A stretch of DNA of 50,933 nt from Helicobacter bilis (GTDB taxonomy: Bacteria; Campylobacterota; Campylobacteria; Campylobacterales; Helicobacteraceae), in the NCBI RefSeq assembly GCF_900198365.1, contig NZ_FZMS01000026.1:1-50933 (forward strand), given 5' to 3'. Shown in pieces: positions 9,689 through 18,529 of the stretch. The stretch's first letter is position 1. The number at the start of each line of letters is the position of its first letter. The notes below the pieces were generated by a model that ran no database searches, had not been told where the DNA came from, and saw only the letters and a list, made by a program, of their open reading frames with translations. The position numbers were made by a program, and so were the translations under genes.

Positions 9689-10345
9689 CTACTTACACAT
9701 TGCTTTAATACCTAAGACACAAGCTTTCTTGTGTGCTTCAAGCGCTTCCTCATGTGTATCGCCATTAATACCGATGAAAATGCAAGAACCAGCATGTTTC
9801 ATATTACATGCTTTATGTGCGTATTCCTTTGATTTTGCCCTATCTCTTTCAAACTCGCCATGCCCCTCAAAATAAAGCAAGGCTAAAACATGGCAATCTA
9901 GTGCATAATTTGCATTACAGCCTTTCAATGCAAGATCGTGTGCTTTTTTGAAAAATGTCTCACTCTCTCCTACTGGATAATCTGACTGATCTGCAAGAGA
10001 TGACAGCTTTAGACAACTTTTGCTATCATTGAGAGAACAACTTTTTACAAGCATTTGTATAGCTTTTTGCCTATCTCCCCTAGAGCCATAACCATAGAAT
10101 CTATCATGATAGATTTCTGCCATTACTGAGCAATCCCTTTCTTTTGAATCTTGGCATATCTTTTTTGCTGTTTCTTTCCACTCATCTACACGCCATACAC
10201 CCTCTTTTAGATTATCAAGCTTATTGTAGGATTCTATTCTCTTTGTATCCTTTGCTTCAGGTGGTGGTGCTTTTATTACTTCTTTTTTAGCACAACCCAT
10301 AATAAAACATGAAAACATTATACATAAAAACACTATTATACGCAT
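9689..10345 (-). CDS. Sel1-like repeat, cysteine-rich lipoprotein (Hcp-like)
   Basis: A 218-residue lipoprotein: signal segment with lipobox IMGC, so Cys18 is lipidated. The mature part is a string of Sel1-type alpha/alpha repeats, each with a Cys pair (for example ALKGCNANYALDCHVLALLY and HKACNMKHAGSCIFIG), as in the Helicobacter cysteine-rich Hcp proteins, whose paired Cys form disulfide bonds. Those proteins are secreted or periplasmic and have been linked to host contact and beta-lactam binding; no specific role follows here. A GGGGG-rich ribosome site precedes the ATG. Monocistronic, with a hairpin right after the stop. Confidence 0.8.
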   Translation of the reverse strand: MRIIVFLCIMFSCFIMGCAKKEVIKAPPPEAKDTKRIESYNKLDNLKEGVWRVDEWKETAKKICQDSKERDCSVMAEIYHDRFYGYGSRGDRQKAIQMLVKSCSLNDSKSCLKLSSLADQSDYPVGESETFFKKAHDLALKGCNANYALDCHVLALLYFEGHGEFERDRAKSKEYAHKACNMKHAGSCIFIGINGDTHEEALEAHKKACVLGIKAMCK

Positions 10346-10425
10346 TCTTAACCCCCTTTACCTTTAGAAACTTTGCTTTAAGTGTAGCATAAAATTATGC
10401 AAACAGGACTCTATAAATCTAGATT

Positions 10426-11343
10426 CTATTCCATAAAATCATAACCTATTTGTTTAAGCGTGTCTTTGCTTGTATTCCAGCCCTTTATAATCTTCACAAT
10501 GAGTTCTAAAAATATTTTTTGTTCGGCAAGGTATTCGCATTTTTTTCTTGCAATACTGCCTAATGACTTAATAGTTTCGCCATTTTTACCTATAATCATT
10601 GCTTTTTGAGAATCTTTTGCGACAATAATTTGTGCCTTTATGTATAGAATCGTAGGTTTTTCAGTGATTTTTAGAATCCTTACATCGCTTTCATAGGGAA
10701 TCTCATCGCTAAATCTCTCAAATACAGCTTCTCTTATCGCTTCCCTGTAAATATCACGCATAATAGTTGTGCTTATCATGTCATTATCATAAAAATGTGG
10801 GTGAATAGGCAAATTTTTTGCTAGTAGCGATAGGATTGAATGTATTGTTTGAGAGTTAAGCTCCTTTGCTTTTATGGGGATAATGCCTAGATTTTTGTTT
10901 TGATATTGCTTGTAAGATTCTAGACATTCTAAGAGTTCATTTTTATTTAAAGTATCTATTTTATTGAGTAAAACAATATGCTTTTTATCATGTTGGTCTA
11001 AAAAGTTTTTGTAATGTAAAATCTCGCTTTTTTTAGGACTAGCAACAGCGACAAACACACTTAAATCAGAATCTCCAACCGCCTTTTTTGCTTCTTGCAG
11101 CATGTATTCATTCAGTAGCTTTTTGCTTTCATGTAAGCCGGGGGTATCAATAAAGATTAATTGTGAGTTATAATCGCTATCTTCAAAAGGCACAATAATA
11201 TCCATGCGTTTGCGAGTAGCATTTATCTTCTTTGATACTAGGGCAATAGGGCTTTTTACAAGATTATTGAGCAGCGTTGATTTACCAGCATTTGTGCGAC
11301 CAATAACGCTAATAAAGCCACTTGTAATAATTTTTTCTTTCAT
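10426..11343 (-). CDS. era: GTPase Era
   Basis: Ribosome-assembly GTPase that binds the 3' end of 16S rRNA. The 305-residue protein has G1 GRTNAGKST (near residue 14), G3 DTPG, G4 NKID, and a C-terminal KH domain with the GKNGETIKSLG loop. The frame is open 11 codons further upstream; the ATG at 11343 is preferred because AAGGAG precedes it and homologues begin with a short basic leader into the G1 strand. It is divergent from the chemoreceptor gene. Confidence 0.93.
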   Translation of the reverse strand: MKEKIITSGFISVIGRTNAGKSTLLNNLVKSPIALVSKKINATRKRMDIIVPFEDSDYNSQLIFIDTPGLHESKKLLNEYMLQEAKKAVGDSDLSVFVAVASPKKSEILHYKNFLDQHDKKHIVLLNKIDTLNKNELLECLESYKQYQNKNLGIIPIKAKELNSQTIHSILSLLAKNLPIHPHFYDNDMISTTIMRDIYREAIREAVFERFSDEIPYESDVRILKITEKPTILYIKAQIIVAKDSQKAMIIGKNGETIKSLGSIARKKCEYLAEQKIFLELIVKIIKGWNTSKDTLKQIGYDFME

Positions 11344-11432
11344 TTTTAACAACTCCTTTTTCAAAACTTTACACATTTAAGTCATACGCATATAAAAATA
11401 ACAATAAAGTTAAAAACAACACAGAATTTTTG

Positions 11433-11438
11433 TATAAT
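11433..11438 (+). promoter_or_regulatory. -10 box (TATAAT) for the chemoreceptor gene
   Basis: TTTTTGTATAATATTAG, an AT-rich lead-in to a perfect -10 box, 41 bp before the ATG at 11479. Confidence 0.55.
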
Positions 11439-11478
11439 ATTAGCCTTTTTTAATAAATGGTAAAGGAGTTCTAAAAAT

Positions 11479-13542
11479 ATGCGTAAAGGTATGTCTCTTA
11501 GCTCAAAATTGCGATATGTTATCGCAACAACCACAATCATCACGATAACTGCTTTATGCTGTGCGGTTTTGATTCAAATGAAACACAGAGAAATTGAGAA
11601 TGCTCAAAATGGCATGTTACTTTCTGCGAAATACAACTCAGGCAAGATTCTAAGCGAACTTAATTCAAACCTACATTCATTCAGCATATATGGCAGCACA
11701 TTAACGCATAATCTTGCAAACAACCGACTCTCTTCATATCAAACGATAGTAAAACAAATTGTCAATTTAACACAAGAGAATAAAAATACAATGTATGGTT
11801 TTTTATACCTAAAAGATAAAGATTATTCAGCACTGCCCGCACAATTTCGTGTTGGTAAAGATATGATGGTGATAGCAGATAGCAATGGCAAAGCGTTACA
11901 GGCAAATAAGGCTATCCTTGATTTACCAGCGATACAAGAGGCACTAAACACAAAGACAAGCCGATTTAGCACGCTAAGAACAATATCTGTTGATAATAAG
12001 GAAGTAAGGACTACAATCTTTGTATTCCCTGTGTTAAATTATGAGGGCGATCTTGTGGGTGTGCTTGGGGGCATGATTGATATTAACCTAATTTCTTCTG
12101 ATTTATTAGCAACAAAAAATAGCGTATATCCAAATGAAGCAAAAGTGCTTGCTATACAAGATGGCACAATCATCGCGGCAAATAATACAAAGATTGTTGG
12201 GGCAAAATTGCAGGATTTAGCTAAAATGCAACCACATTTAGCACCACTTGTAACGCGTGTAATGCAAAACGAAGAGATTACAGCAACAATGGTTGATACA
12301 AGCGGACAGGAAACCTTTGCAGCACATGCTGATGTCGATGTATCATTGTTTAAAGATGTGCATTGGCATGTTGCTACACTCACGCCACGCAGTGATGTTT
12401 TAGCGGATTATTACGCATTGCGGACACAAACTATTATTTTTTCAGTCGTTGTGCAAGTCATTCTCTTAGTTGTGCTAAGTCTTTTTGCAAAATTTCAAAT
12501 TGTTGATAGATTGCGTAGTCTAAATGAATACCTTGAAGACTTTTTTAAATACATTAATCACGAGGGCAAACAGCCAAGAGCGCTTGTTGTAAAGGCACAT
12601 GATGAGATTGGTAGCATGGCAAAAGTCTTTACAGAGAATGTGAAGCGAACTCAATTGGGGTTGGATAAAGATTCACTGCTTGTAAGAGAAGCAGTGCAAA
12701 CTGCCAAAGAAATAGAGCGAGGGCATTTTACCGCTAGAATCACTGAAGATTCTCATAATCCACAATTACAAGAGCTGAAAAATGTGCTAAATCAAATGCT
12801 TTCCGTCCTAGAAGAAAAGATAGGAAAGGATATGAATGAGATTCAGAGAGTCTTTGATTCTTATACGAATTTAGACTTTACTACTGAAATAGCAAATGCA
12901 AGTGGCACAGTGGAAAAAGCGGCAAATACGCTTGGAGCAGAGATTAAAGAAATGCTTGCCACTTCTGCTGGATTTGCAAGAAATCTTACAAATGAGTGTA
13001 AAACACTTGAAGATTCTGTATTAAAACTTACAGAATCTTCTAATTTGCAGGCAACAAGCCTTGAGCAAACCGCCACAGCAGTAGAAGAGATCACCTCATC
13101 TATGCAAAATGTAAGCGGTAAAACAGGTGAAGTCATATCTCAAAGTGAAGACATTAAAAATGTAGCAGAAATTATCCGCGATATCGCCGACCAAATCAAT
13201 CTTTTAGCGTTGAATGCAGCTATTGAAGCCGCAAGGGCAGGAGAGCATGGCAGGGGCTTTGCAGTCGTAGCCGATGAGGTGCGAAAACTAGCAGAAAGGA
13301 CACAAAAAAGCTTAGGTGAGATTGAAGCAAATACAAATATTTTAGTGCAGTCAATCAATGACATGGTAGAATCTATAAAGGAGCAAACTTCAGGTATCGC
13401 ACAAATCAACACAACGCTTTCACAACTTGAAGCAACAACACACAATAATGTAAGCATAGCCCAACAAGCTGAAACAATCAGCGTAAATGTCAATGAAATC
13501 GCAAATGATATATTAAAAGATGTGAATACGAAGAAATTCTAA
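11479..13542 (+). CDS. Methyl-accepting chemotaxis protein with dCache-type sensor
   Basis: Transmembrane chemoreceptor signalling through CheW/CheA. Layout of the 687 residues: TM1 about 12-32; periplasmic sensor about 33-310, whose length and pattern ([31 protein letters not shown]) suggest a double Cache domain; TM2 about 315-337; HAMP region about 338-395; then a long coiled signalling domain with the hairpin tip ([20 protein letters not shown], followed by [18 protein letters not shown]) near residue 575. No C-terminal CheR-docking pentapeptide is seen. GGAG precedes the ATG. Layout resembles H. pylori TlpA/TlpC; the ligand is unknown. Confidence 0.9.
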   Translation: MRKGMSLSSKLRYVIATTTIITITALCCAVLIQMKHREIENAQNGMLLSAKYNSGKILSELNSNLHSFSIYGSTLTHNLANNRLSSYQTIVKQIVNLTQENKNTMYGFLYLKDKDYSALPAQFRVGKDMMVIADSNGKALQANKAILDLPAIQEALNTKTSRFSTLRTISVDNKEVRTTIFVFPVLNYEGDLVGVLGGMIDINLISSDLLATKNSVYPNEAKVLAIQDGTIIAANNTKIVGAKLQDLAKMQPHLAPLVTRVMQNEEITATMVDTSGQETFAAHADVDVSLFKDVHWHVATLTPRSDVLADYYALRTQTIIFSVVVQVILLVVLSLFAKFQIVDRLRSLNEYLEDFFKYINHEGKQPRALVVKAHDEIGSMAKVFTENVKRTQLGLDKDSLLVREAVQTAKEIERGHFTARITEDSHNPQLQELKNVLNQMLSVLEEKIGKDMNEIQRVFDSYTNLDFTTEIANASGTVEKAANTLGAEIKEMLATSAGFARNLTNECKTLEDSVLKLTESSNLQATSLEQTATAVEEITSSMQNVSGKTGEVISQSEDIKNVAEIIRDIADQINLLALNAAIEAARAGEHGRGFAVVADEVRKLAERTQKSLGEIEANTNILVQSINDMVESIKEQTSGIAQINTTLSQLEATTHNNVSIAQQAETISVNVNEIANDILKDVNTKKF

Positions 13543-13609
13543 GACATTTTTATGTGTGAAGCTATCGTTTTAGACGCATTAGTCTTAAGATTCATAGAGA
13601 AACCTATTT

Positions 13610-13627
13610 AGATTCTATAAGGAATCT
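13610..13627. terminator. Small hairpin between convergent genes
   Basis: AGATTC and GAATCT form 6-bp arms with a 6-nt loop in the 165-bp gap between the convergent chemoreceptor and FAD oxidoreductase genes. A weak bidirectional terminator is possible. Confidence 0.25.
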
Positions 13628-13707
13628 GCTGTAATATTTTAATGCGACATAACAAAAGGTATTGTAAATAGACCACCTAGATTCTAAGACTTGTTTATAC
13701 ACTGCCT

Positions 13708-15177
13708 TTATAACTCCATATCTAGCAATTCTGCTATCTCATAAATATTATCAATCTTTCCGCCCATAATGGTGCAAAAGCCCTTCAGTCCATAGTCTTT
13801 AGCAAAGATAATTGGTCTGCCATCATCAATTTCATTTTGAATCTGCAAAGTTTTAATCTCATAGAGTGAATCTAGGTATTCTAAAGATTCTAAAATTGGC
13901 ATATAGCGTCTTGCATCAGCTTTCATTAATGGAAAGTTGCTCGTTGCATTTTGCATAAAGGCTTGAAGTATTGTATAAGGGCTTGTGGTTTGTGTGGGTG
14001 GGTTATTAGAATCTTGTAGATTATAAGCTTTAAGCTTAGATTCTAAGGAAAAATCCCGCCAAGCAAAATGCGGCGTGTATCGCACGTGGCTTAGCGTATA
14101 GCAGTCTTTTGAAGGATAGGGCATAAGGGAGAAAAATGCCCCGTCCATTATCGTTACTGATATGTTTTGTAAGCTTTTAGGGACATTTACAAGTGCCATT
14201 TCTGTCATTTCAAATTTAAGTGGGAGTGGGGGCAAGTGTGAATTTTGTAATAAATGATTTATACCAGCATAGGTGCAGTTGAGAATCAATGAGGCGTGTA
14301 GTTTTTGTGTTTCCCGCATTGTCTCTTTTTGTAATTCAGCTTGTGGCGAAAAATCACTGCGGTCAATATTTCTTAAAATTTTATTTTCTTTTTCTTTAAA
14401 GGGGAGGGGCTTAAATTTGCAAGTATGGGTTTGTAGCTTCGCTACTGCACGCAAAGTCGCTCCCTCCCCCTTAAAAATCCCCCACCCCGACAACGCTTTC
14501 AAGGTAGGCGTTTCACTTTGTGAATCGCCACCATTGATTTTTATTGTGGCAAAGTTGTGCTTTGCCACTTTAGCGATTGCAGAATCCGCCGAAATAGCAT
14601 TACAAGCTGAATGCCCTATCTTTTGAATCTCAACGCATAACCCAACCTTATCCTCTTTAACACAAACCGCTTGTGTATTTGTGGCTATTTCTATCTTTTT
14701 AGATTCTAGCCTTTCTTTTAGAATCTCCCTTAAAATCGCCGCATCAAAGGCGTATTCTCGTGTCAAAAACACATCACTTACAAGCTTTTTATTAAACATC
14801 GCTTTAATGTGATTTGGCACAGATTCTATAAAAATATCAAATTGCTTAAAAAGTCTGTAAAACTGCGTGCTAGAAGTCTTTGATCCGATATTTGCAATCG
14901 CATAATATTTAGCAAAATCATTTTTTATCGCCGTTTTAAACTCATTGCAAAAGGTTTTAAAATGCCTTGAGCTACTCACAGCCGTGCTTAGGCTACGCGG
15001 ATAGTGGTAGCCATTATGCACACGGGCTTGATTATTTAAACTTGCGTGAAGCAACAAATCATTTTCTTGCTCTAGCACCAAAATAGAGTTATATTTCTCC
15101 TTAAGCTGCAAAGCGATATACGCCCCAAAGAATCCACCACCGATAATAATGCAGTCGTATTTATCTAACTTTGGCAT
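13708..15177 (-). CDS. FAD-dependent (DAO-type) oxidoreductase of the glycan operon
   Basis: A 489-residue cytoplasmic flavoprotein. The N-terminus has the FAD-binding Rossmann motif GGGFFGAYIALQL with the acidic end of the second strand (ILVLEQE). Next comes NNQARVHNGYHYPRS, typical of the DAO-like oxidoreductases found in surface-glycan clusters. Residues about 200-261 do not look like part of the fold: the DNA there (14395-14568) is a row of three hairpins, and removing it would leave a more usual length. The insertion keeps the frame. It is the last gene of the leftward operon, 2 bp after the Gfo/Idh gene. Substrate unknown; probably a sugar or amino-sugar modification. Confidence 0.7.
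   Translation of the reverse strand: MPKLDKYDCIIIGGGFFGAYIALQLKEKYNSILVLEQENDLLLHASLNNQARVHNGYHYPRSLSTAVSSSRHFKTFCNEFKTAIKNDFAKYYAIANIGSKTSSTQFYRLFKQFDIFIESVPNHIKAMFNKKLVSDVFLTREYAFDAAILREILKERLESKKIEIATNTQAVCVKEDKVGLCVEIQKIGHSACNAISADSAIAKVAKHNFATIKINGGDSQSETPTLKALSGWGIFKGEGATLRAVAKLQTHTCKFKPLPFKEKENKILRNIDRSDFSPQAELQKETMRETQKLHASLILNCTYAGINHLLQNSHLPPLPLKFEMTEMALVNVPKSLQNISVTIMDGAFFSLMPYPSKDCYTLSHVRYTPHFAWRDFSLESKLKAYNLQDSNNPPTQTTSPYTILQAFMQNATSNFPLMKADARRYMPILESLEYLDSLYEIKTLQIQNEIDDGRPIIFAKDYGLKGFCTIMGGKIDNIYEIAELLDMEL
14395..14568. repeat. Three consecutive hairpins forming an in-frame insertion
   Basis: Hairpin 1: arms about 14395-14408 and 14462-14477 (TTTAAAGGGGAGGG against CCCTCCCCCTTAAA), with an inner stem TTTGC/GCAAA and the tip GTAGC-TTC-GCTAC at 14433-14445. 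Hairpin 2: GGCGTTTCAC/GTGAATCGCC at 14507-14529, one mismatch. Hairpin 3: GTGGCAAAG/CTTTGCCAC at 14546-14568, perfect, 5-nt loop. All three lie within the FAD oxidoreductase gene without breaking the frame. Confidence 0.7.
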
Positions 15178-15179
15178 TT

Positions 15180-16244
15180 TTAAGGCTTTGGAGTAGAATC
15201 TTGGGCGAGATTATGGGCTTGTGAGAGAAGGGCTAGTGTAGTGTGAGAAAATCTTAAATGTAGATTCTGCGTTGTCTCTTGGGTGCTTTTAAGTGATTCT
15301 GCACTTAAGGCTCGGTCATTTGCCTTTGAGCCACTCCCTTTACCTTTGCTTTGAAAAGCTCTGCTTTCTTTAGTAAAACACTTAAAATCACTCCAAGATA
15401 CTTCCGCAGGGGCGTTAGTGTAAGATTCTAAGCTTGTAGAATCTTGCTTCACTCTCGCACACATATTTTTAAAACCCTCCACAGCAAAGCTAAGATTATT
15501 TTTCTCATCAAAAATGGGTAAAGATTCACTAGAATCTATTATGCTAAGCGGTGTGGGGGATAGCATATCAACGCTGATTATAGAATCTGTTGTGCTGATA
15601 CGCAACAATCGCTTTTTATCATTTGAAAGTAAGCTGCAATGAAGTAATAAAACAATCTCTTTTTTACTCCCTTTCTCTTGCAAGGCACTAAATTCCAAAG
15701 TCGCACTTTGTTTTTTGGAATCTAAAAATTTGCACGACTTCACACAAAGATTATCTAAAAGTCCAAGCTCCTGCATAAAGGCAAATACGCTTATATAATG
15801 CACACCTATGACTTCTAGCACACTTTCATTTTCATAAAAATTGCCATATTGCGTGATTTCTGCCTGTATAGATTCTATATGTTTTTCTTGCAATATTTGT
15901 AGGGCATAGAGAATAGATTGCGAAAATGTGTAAATATAATCTGTGAATAGAATCTTATTGTTTTTTCTAGCTAGATTTAGCAATATCTCAAACTCTTCTT
16001 TTGTGGCGGTGCTAGGCTTTTCTACAAAGACATTGCAGTTGTGTTCAAGGGCGAGTTTTGCAAGCTTAAAATGTGAAGAAAGCGGTGTAGCGATAAAGGC
16101 TGAATCTGCTTTATCTAAAGCTTCGATTAAGACTTCATCTTCGACATCACGCCCAAAGATATAAGAAATTTTATAATGTTTTTGAATGTAGTGTTGCAAA
16201 ATCTTGCCCCAATAGCCCCTGCCAATAAGAATTGCCTTTTGCAT
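15180..16244 (-). CDS. Gfo/Idh/MocA-family oxidoreductase
   Basis: NAD(P)-dependent sugar-type dehydrogenase of 354 residues. The Rossmann start is AILIGRGYWGKILQHY. The family lysine motif is in VFVEKPSTATKEE near residue 95, followed by the alpha/beta C-terminal domain. Residues about 279-326 are not part of the family pattern: they are encoded by the palindromic element at 15268-15408, which lies in frame between the last expected strand region and the terminal helix (HTTLALLSQAHNLAQ). It is 2 bp upstream of the FAD oxidoreductase and 14 bp downstream of the GT2 gene. Members in such operons make nucleotide-sugar derivatives for LPS or capsule; the substrate is not known. Confidence 0.82.
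   Translation of the reverse strand: MQKAILIGRGYWGKILQHYIQKHYKISYIFGRDVEDEVLIEALDKADSAFIATPLSSHFKLAKLALEHNCNVFVEKPSTATKEEFEILLNLARKNNKILFTDYIYTFSQSILYALQILQEKHIESIQAEITQYGNFYENESVLEVIGVHYISVFAFMQELGLLDNLCVKSCKFLDSKKQSATLEFSALQEKGSKKEIVLLLHCSLLSNDKKRLLRISTTDSIISVDMLSPTPLSIIDSSESLPIFDEKNNLSFAVEGFKNMCARVKQDSTSLESYTNAPAEVSWSDFKCFTKESRAFQSKGKGSGSKANDRALSAESLKSTQETTQNLHLRFSHTTLALLSQAHNLAQDSTPKP
15268..15408. repeat. In-frame palindromic element, copy A (141 bp)
   Basis: Ends TGCGTTGTCTCTTGG and CCAAGATACTTCCGCA are near-inverted. The inner stem is TTTTAAGTG/CACTTAAAA. The centre differs from copies B and C and has its own GGCTC/GAGCC stem. Length 141 = 47 codons, inside the Gfo/Idh gene. Read leftward it encodes AEVSWSDFK at one end and SLKSTQETTQ at the other. 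Confidence 0.85.
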
Positions 16245-16258
16245 ATTAATCCTTTTTA

Positions 16259-17023
16259 TTATTTTTTCAGGCGTAAAAGCTTAAAAAGTCGCCAAATTTC
16301 ACTTAAATAAATGCGTGAGAGTGAAAAGATTCTCACTTTAGAATCTGTACTTTCATCTTCCCACTTTACATCGATTTCTTTTATAGGAATGCCTTGATAT
16401 TGAGCCATAATCAGCATTTGCGTGCAGTAAAACCAGCTTTTATCATCATTACAGAGATTTTTTAGATTTAAAGCCACTTGCGATTGATAGAATTTAAATC
16501 CACACATCGCATCGCTAAACTTTGCTTTGAGTGCAATTTTAAGGATAAGATTTAGAGAGCGAGAGAGAATCTCTCTTTTCAAACTCCGCCCAATCACCAC
16601 AGAATCTTTTAAAAGCCTAGAGCCTACAATAATCTCCACGCCATTTTTTAGATTCTCATACACTTCCTGTAAATGCCCTATATCCGTGGATAAGTCTATA
16701 TCCATATAGCCGATAAAGCCACAAGGCTCACTTCTTTTAGCATTATGTGCTATCGCTTCCCTTAATGCCAAGCCCACACCCCTTTCTTCCAAGCGTAAAT
16801 ACTCTACTTGTGAAATAAACTCTAATGTGTTGGCATTTAACTCTTTGCATAAACTTTTGGCAATCTCTTGTGTAGAATCGCTTGAGCCATTATCTACAAT
16901 GCTTATAATGTGTGGAATCTTTGCTTCCCTTAGAAACGCCATTGCCCCTCTTATGCCATTTTCAAGCCGTTTTTCTTCATTTAGCACAGGGATAATGATA
17001 TTTAAAGTTTTATGAGATTCCAT
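16259..17023 (-). CDS. GT2 glycosyltransferase (DPM1-like)
   Basis: A 254-residue family 2 glycosyltransferase. It has the N-terminal strand NIIIPVLNEEKRLENGI, the nucleotide-binding ISIVDNGSSDST near residue 43, and the catalytic DXD-like IGYMDIDLSTDIGHL near residue 108. GSRLLKDSVV and CGFKFYQ follow, as in dolichol-phosphate-mannose-synthase-like enzymes, and there is no C-terminal membrane domain. The frame is open upstream, but the ATG at 17023 starts at the conserved strand and sits 1 bp after the stop of the preceding gene, implying coupled translation. It probably transfers a sugar to undecaprenyl phosphate or to a nascent glycan. Confidence 0.85.
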   Translation of the reverse strand: MESHKTLNIIIPVLNEEKRLENGIRGAMAFLREAKIPHIISIVDNGSSDSTQEIAKSLCKELNANTLEFISQVEYLRLEERGVGLALREAIAHNAKRSEPCGFIGYMDIDLSTDIGHLQEVYENLKNGVEIIVGSRLLKDSVVIGRSLKREILSRSLNLILKIALKAKFSDAMCGFKFYQSQVALNLKNLCNDDKSWFYCTQMLIMAQYQGIPIKEIDVKWEDESTDSKVRIFSLSRIYLSEIWRLFKLLRLKK

Positions 17024-17024
17024 A

Positions 17025-18315
17025 TTAGTGCCTTTGTATATTTTTGTTTTCAAAGTTAAGATTGACTGAACTTGTCTCATTGACAATTTCATAGGGCGTA
17101 GCACCCTTTAGCTTGATGAGAGCAATTCGCACATATTCGCCAATGATTGAAAGCATTAAAAACAGCCCGATATTCATAGCTACCATATACAGCGAAGTAG
17201 AAGTCCAGCCACTTGCGATATGGGGTAGTAAAAAATAAGTGCTAAGGATATAGAGTGCATAAAATGCGTTCCCACAAGCAAGCAACAAACACATACAAGT
17301 GCCAAGTCTAAGCAGCTTGTAAGATTCCCCAAAAATCACATCAAGCCCCAAAAAGAAAGAATCTAAAAACTTTCTTTTTGGATAAGACTTTGGCGTGTAG
17401 GGATATTCACAAATGTTTAGCGTTGTGTCAAAATGCAGTAGTCTTAAAAGCTTAATATCGTGTTTATGCGATAAAAGTGTGTGGATAATTTTGCGTGAAA
17501 TCACACAAAACTCACTATAATCTTCCCTTGCCCTATTGGCAAAAAGAGCAAGTGTTTTGTAGAAAAGCTTTGAGCCTAGCTTTTGCAAGATATTTTGCTT
17601 TTTATTCTTCCTTGTGGCAATCACCATATCATACTGCGGGGCAAGTGAAAGCATAGATAAACAATCAGTGATAGAATCTGTTTTTAAATCCATAAAAAGT
17701 AGATAATCACCAATGCAGTTTTGCAGAAAAATCTCATATTTGAGTGAGCCTAGATTCTCATAACTACAAAGTGGAGAGCTTATCTCTAAAATCCGCACAT
17801 TAGGGATAGAAGCTAGATTTTGCGTTGTCTCTTGGGCGCTTTTAAGGGAGTTTGCTTTTTGTGCTTGCTCACTACCGCTTAGGTAGCTTCTCGCACAAAA
17901 AGCTTCACAACCCTTAAAATCACTCCAAGATACTTCCGCAGGGGCGTTTGTGTGCTTGTTAGAATCTGCTTGAGATTCTGCTTTTTGTTTTTCACAAAGT
18001 AAGTGGAATGGATTTTTAGAATCTTTGGTGCTAAATTCTGTTTGTGTGGAATGTGGATTTATATCGTGGGGGGGGGGGGGTAATATGTGTATTTTGCTGT
18101 TTTATTGTGTCTTTGTGATTTTTATCAAACATATCAAATAAGGGATTAAGGATTAGAATCTCAAAGTAGGCAAAAGATTCTTGTAAATGCTTGCTTAACT
18201 CACGCAATAAATCCATATTGATATGATTATCTAAAAGGGCTATGGATATAACGCGGTGTTTATCTTGTAGTGGTTTTTGCGAAGTGGAACTATGTGAATC
18301 TACGCTATTTTGCAT
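17025..18315 (-). CDS. Phase-variable GtrB-like glycosyltransferase, OFF in this sequence
   Basis: Two pieces of one gene split by a run of 13 C (leftward strand; 18068-18080). From the ATG at 18315 the frame encodes VISIALLDNHINMDLLREL and reaches ITPPPP, then ends at 18031 after 94 residues. With 12 C (or 15) the frame would continue through HDINPHSTQ into the long downstream frame and give about 429 residues. The downstream part has a DXD-like LLFMDLKTD, then a membrane tail (two long hydrophobic segments near the C-terminus), as in GtrB-type polyprenyl-phosphate glycosyltransferases. The region between the two homologous parts (about residues 80-170) consists of the C-tract, a polar stretch and palindromic element copy B. 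An internal GTG at 17798 could give a shorter protein lacking the first strand. It heads the operon. Confidence 0.78.
17821..17940. repeat. In-frame palindromic element, copy B (120 bp)
   Basis: Nearly perfect nested palindrome. Arms from outside in: TCTTGG/CCAAGA, TTTTAAGGG/CCCTTAAAA, GCTTTTTGTGC/GCACAAAAAGC, and CTACC/GGTAG around a 5-nt tip. Ends TGCG...CGCA. Length 120 = 40 codons, open in the frame of the glycosyltransferase. Confidence 0.9.
18068..18080. repeat. 13-nt poly-G/C switch tract
   Basis: Thirteen G on the + strand, i.e. thirteen C in the coding strand of the glycosyltransferase. Translating both lengths shows that 13 gives a stop 15 codons later, while 12 joins the two reading frames. 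Confidence 0.9.
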
Positions 18316-18529
18316 ACAAGCCTTTCTGTGAAATCTAGCTGGGATTGTAACATAGAATCTTTGAAAATGTTAAACAATCATATTCTTTGCGTGTAATTGC
18401 CCAAGATAAATATGTAAATAAGTTTTAGCAACAAATGCACCGCATAAAACAATAGAGCCAAATGAAACTTCTACTACCCCCTTATACATCAAAACAAAAA
18501 CCTTCGCAACACACTAGCACAAACAATCT

